From Anaerolineae bacterium (GTDB lineage Bacteria; Chloroflexota; Anaerolineae; UBA4142): a DNA stretch of 14,108 nt. The notes under the pieces are model-generated. The model had not been told where the DNA came from, ran no database searches, and saw nothing but the letters and a program-made list of their open reading frames with translations. Where the stretch lies: assembly GCA_026417715.1 (NCBI GenBank), contig JAOACU010000042.1:1-14108 (forward strand), written 5' to 3'. Positions 13,746 to 14,108 of this stretch are shown here, piece by piece (the first letter of the stretch is position 1; every line of letters begins with the position of its first letter). The position numbers were made by a program, and so were the translations under genes.

Positions 13746-14108
13746 ATGGCAACTCGAACGGCACGACGAGCAAAAGAACACGCAGCGACGTATGCGACAC
13801 GTACCCCGTCGCGTACGCGTCCGTCGCGTCTGTATCCGCAGGCGCGGTATTTGACGCGCCAAGAACGCCGTGCACTCAAGGCGTACCAAGATTACTTGCT
13901 GAACAAGTTTCCAGATCACATCGAACGGATTGTCCTCTTTGGCTCCAAAGCGCGCGGCGATAGTACACCGGCTTCGGATCTCGATGTGTTGGTGATTGTT
14001 CGTTCCGACGAGTCCGATTTTCAGTCCGTCGAAGAACGTTGGCGGGAGATCACCACAGGCGCGTATGAAATTGGATTTCACTACGGCTTGGACATCTCGG
14101 TCAAGGTG
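13746..14108 (+). CDS. MNT-type nucleotidyltransferase domain protein, 3' end missing
   Basis: Open to the window end, 121 residues visible. Residues 60-85 carry the nucleotidyltransferase core LFGSKARGDSTPASDLDVLV, with Gly66-Ser67, ten residues, then Asp78-x-Asp80 (metal ligands). Asp116 in LDISVKV could be the third acidic residue. This is the minimal nucleotidyltransferase (MNT) fold, found in stand-alone AMP-transferring proteins and in HEPN/MNT pairs. The first ~36 residues are an unusual Arg/Thr/Ala/Ser-rich basic tail, and the start is not supported by a clear ribosome binding site, so a later start is possible. It begins 2 nt after the acyl-CoA dehydrogenase stop, so it is probably co-transcribed. 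Whether a HEPN partner follows is unknown because the sequence ends. Confidence 0.8.
   Translation, partial: MATRTARRAKEHAATYATRTPSRTRPSRLYPQARYLTRQERRALKAYQDYLLNKFPDHIERIVLFGSKARGDSTPASDLDVLVIVRSDESDFQSVEERWREITTGAYEIGFHYGLDISVKV

Overview
The window looks like one end of a metagenome contig from a bacterium, most likely a member of the Chloroflexota (Anaerolineae-like). This is an inference from three things: a SUF system with a SufU/IscU-type scaffold and SufT, a decaprenyl-phosphate phosphoribosyltransferase-like UbiA protein, and gene gaps packed with degenerate 7-bp tandem repeats. I could not run a phylogeny. Bases 1-23 are a Nextera/Tn5 sequencing adapter, not genomic DNA.

Left half, minus strand (about 24-7400): an iron-sulfur cluster assembly locus read right to left as sufC, sufB, sufD, a tandem-rhodanese sulfurtransferase, a SufU/IscU scaffold, sufT, and the first 70 codons of sufS. 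The sufC-sufB-sufD-rhodanese junctions are only 3-12 nt. A hairpin terminator followed by four T lies between sufU and sufT, so sufT-sufS may be expressed separately or at a lower level. The central gene, sufB, is interrupted by two inteins. Intein 1 (218 aa) has no homing endonuclease motifs and seems to carry a decayed remnant of one. Intein 2 (367 aa) carries an apparently intact LAGLIDADG endonuclease and sits directly before the cysteine that I align with E. coli SufB Cys254. Both must splice to give a 474-aa SufB of normal length.

Middle (7401-9162): a divergent promoter region separates the suf operon from a 174-aa protein of unknown function built from two tandem copies of one ~68-residue domain. 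This gene converges on a minus-strand UbiA-family membrane prenyltransferase. The prenyltransferase is divergent from tlyA, and both have recognisable sigma70-like promoters in the gap between them.

Right half, plus strand (9162-14108): tlyA (rRNA 2'-O-methyltransferase), uppS (undecaprenyl diphosphate synthase, overlapping tlyA by ATGA), a HIT-family Ap4A phosphorylase-like hydrolase, a thiolase, an acyl-CoA dehydrogenase, and the start of a nucleotidyltransferase gene that runs off the end. UppS and the UbiA protein both belong to polyprenyl-phosphate metabolism. The thiolase and acyl-CoA dehydrogenase form a short-chain acyl-CoA (beta-oxidation or butyrate-type) pair.

Seven loci carry heptanucleotide tandem arrays of different sequence but the same 7-bp period. 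Several of them invert midway to form hairpins, and two run into the 3' ends of coding frames. No stretch over 300 bases lacks a gene.
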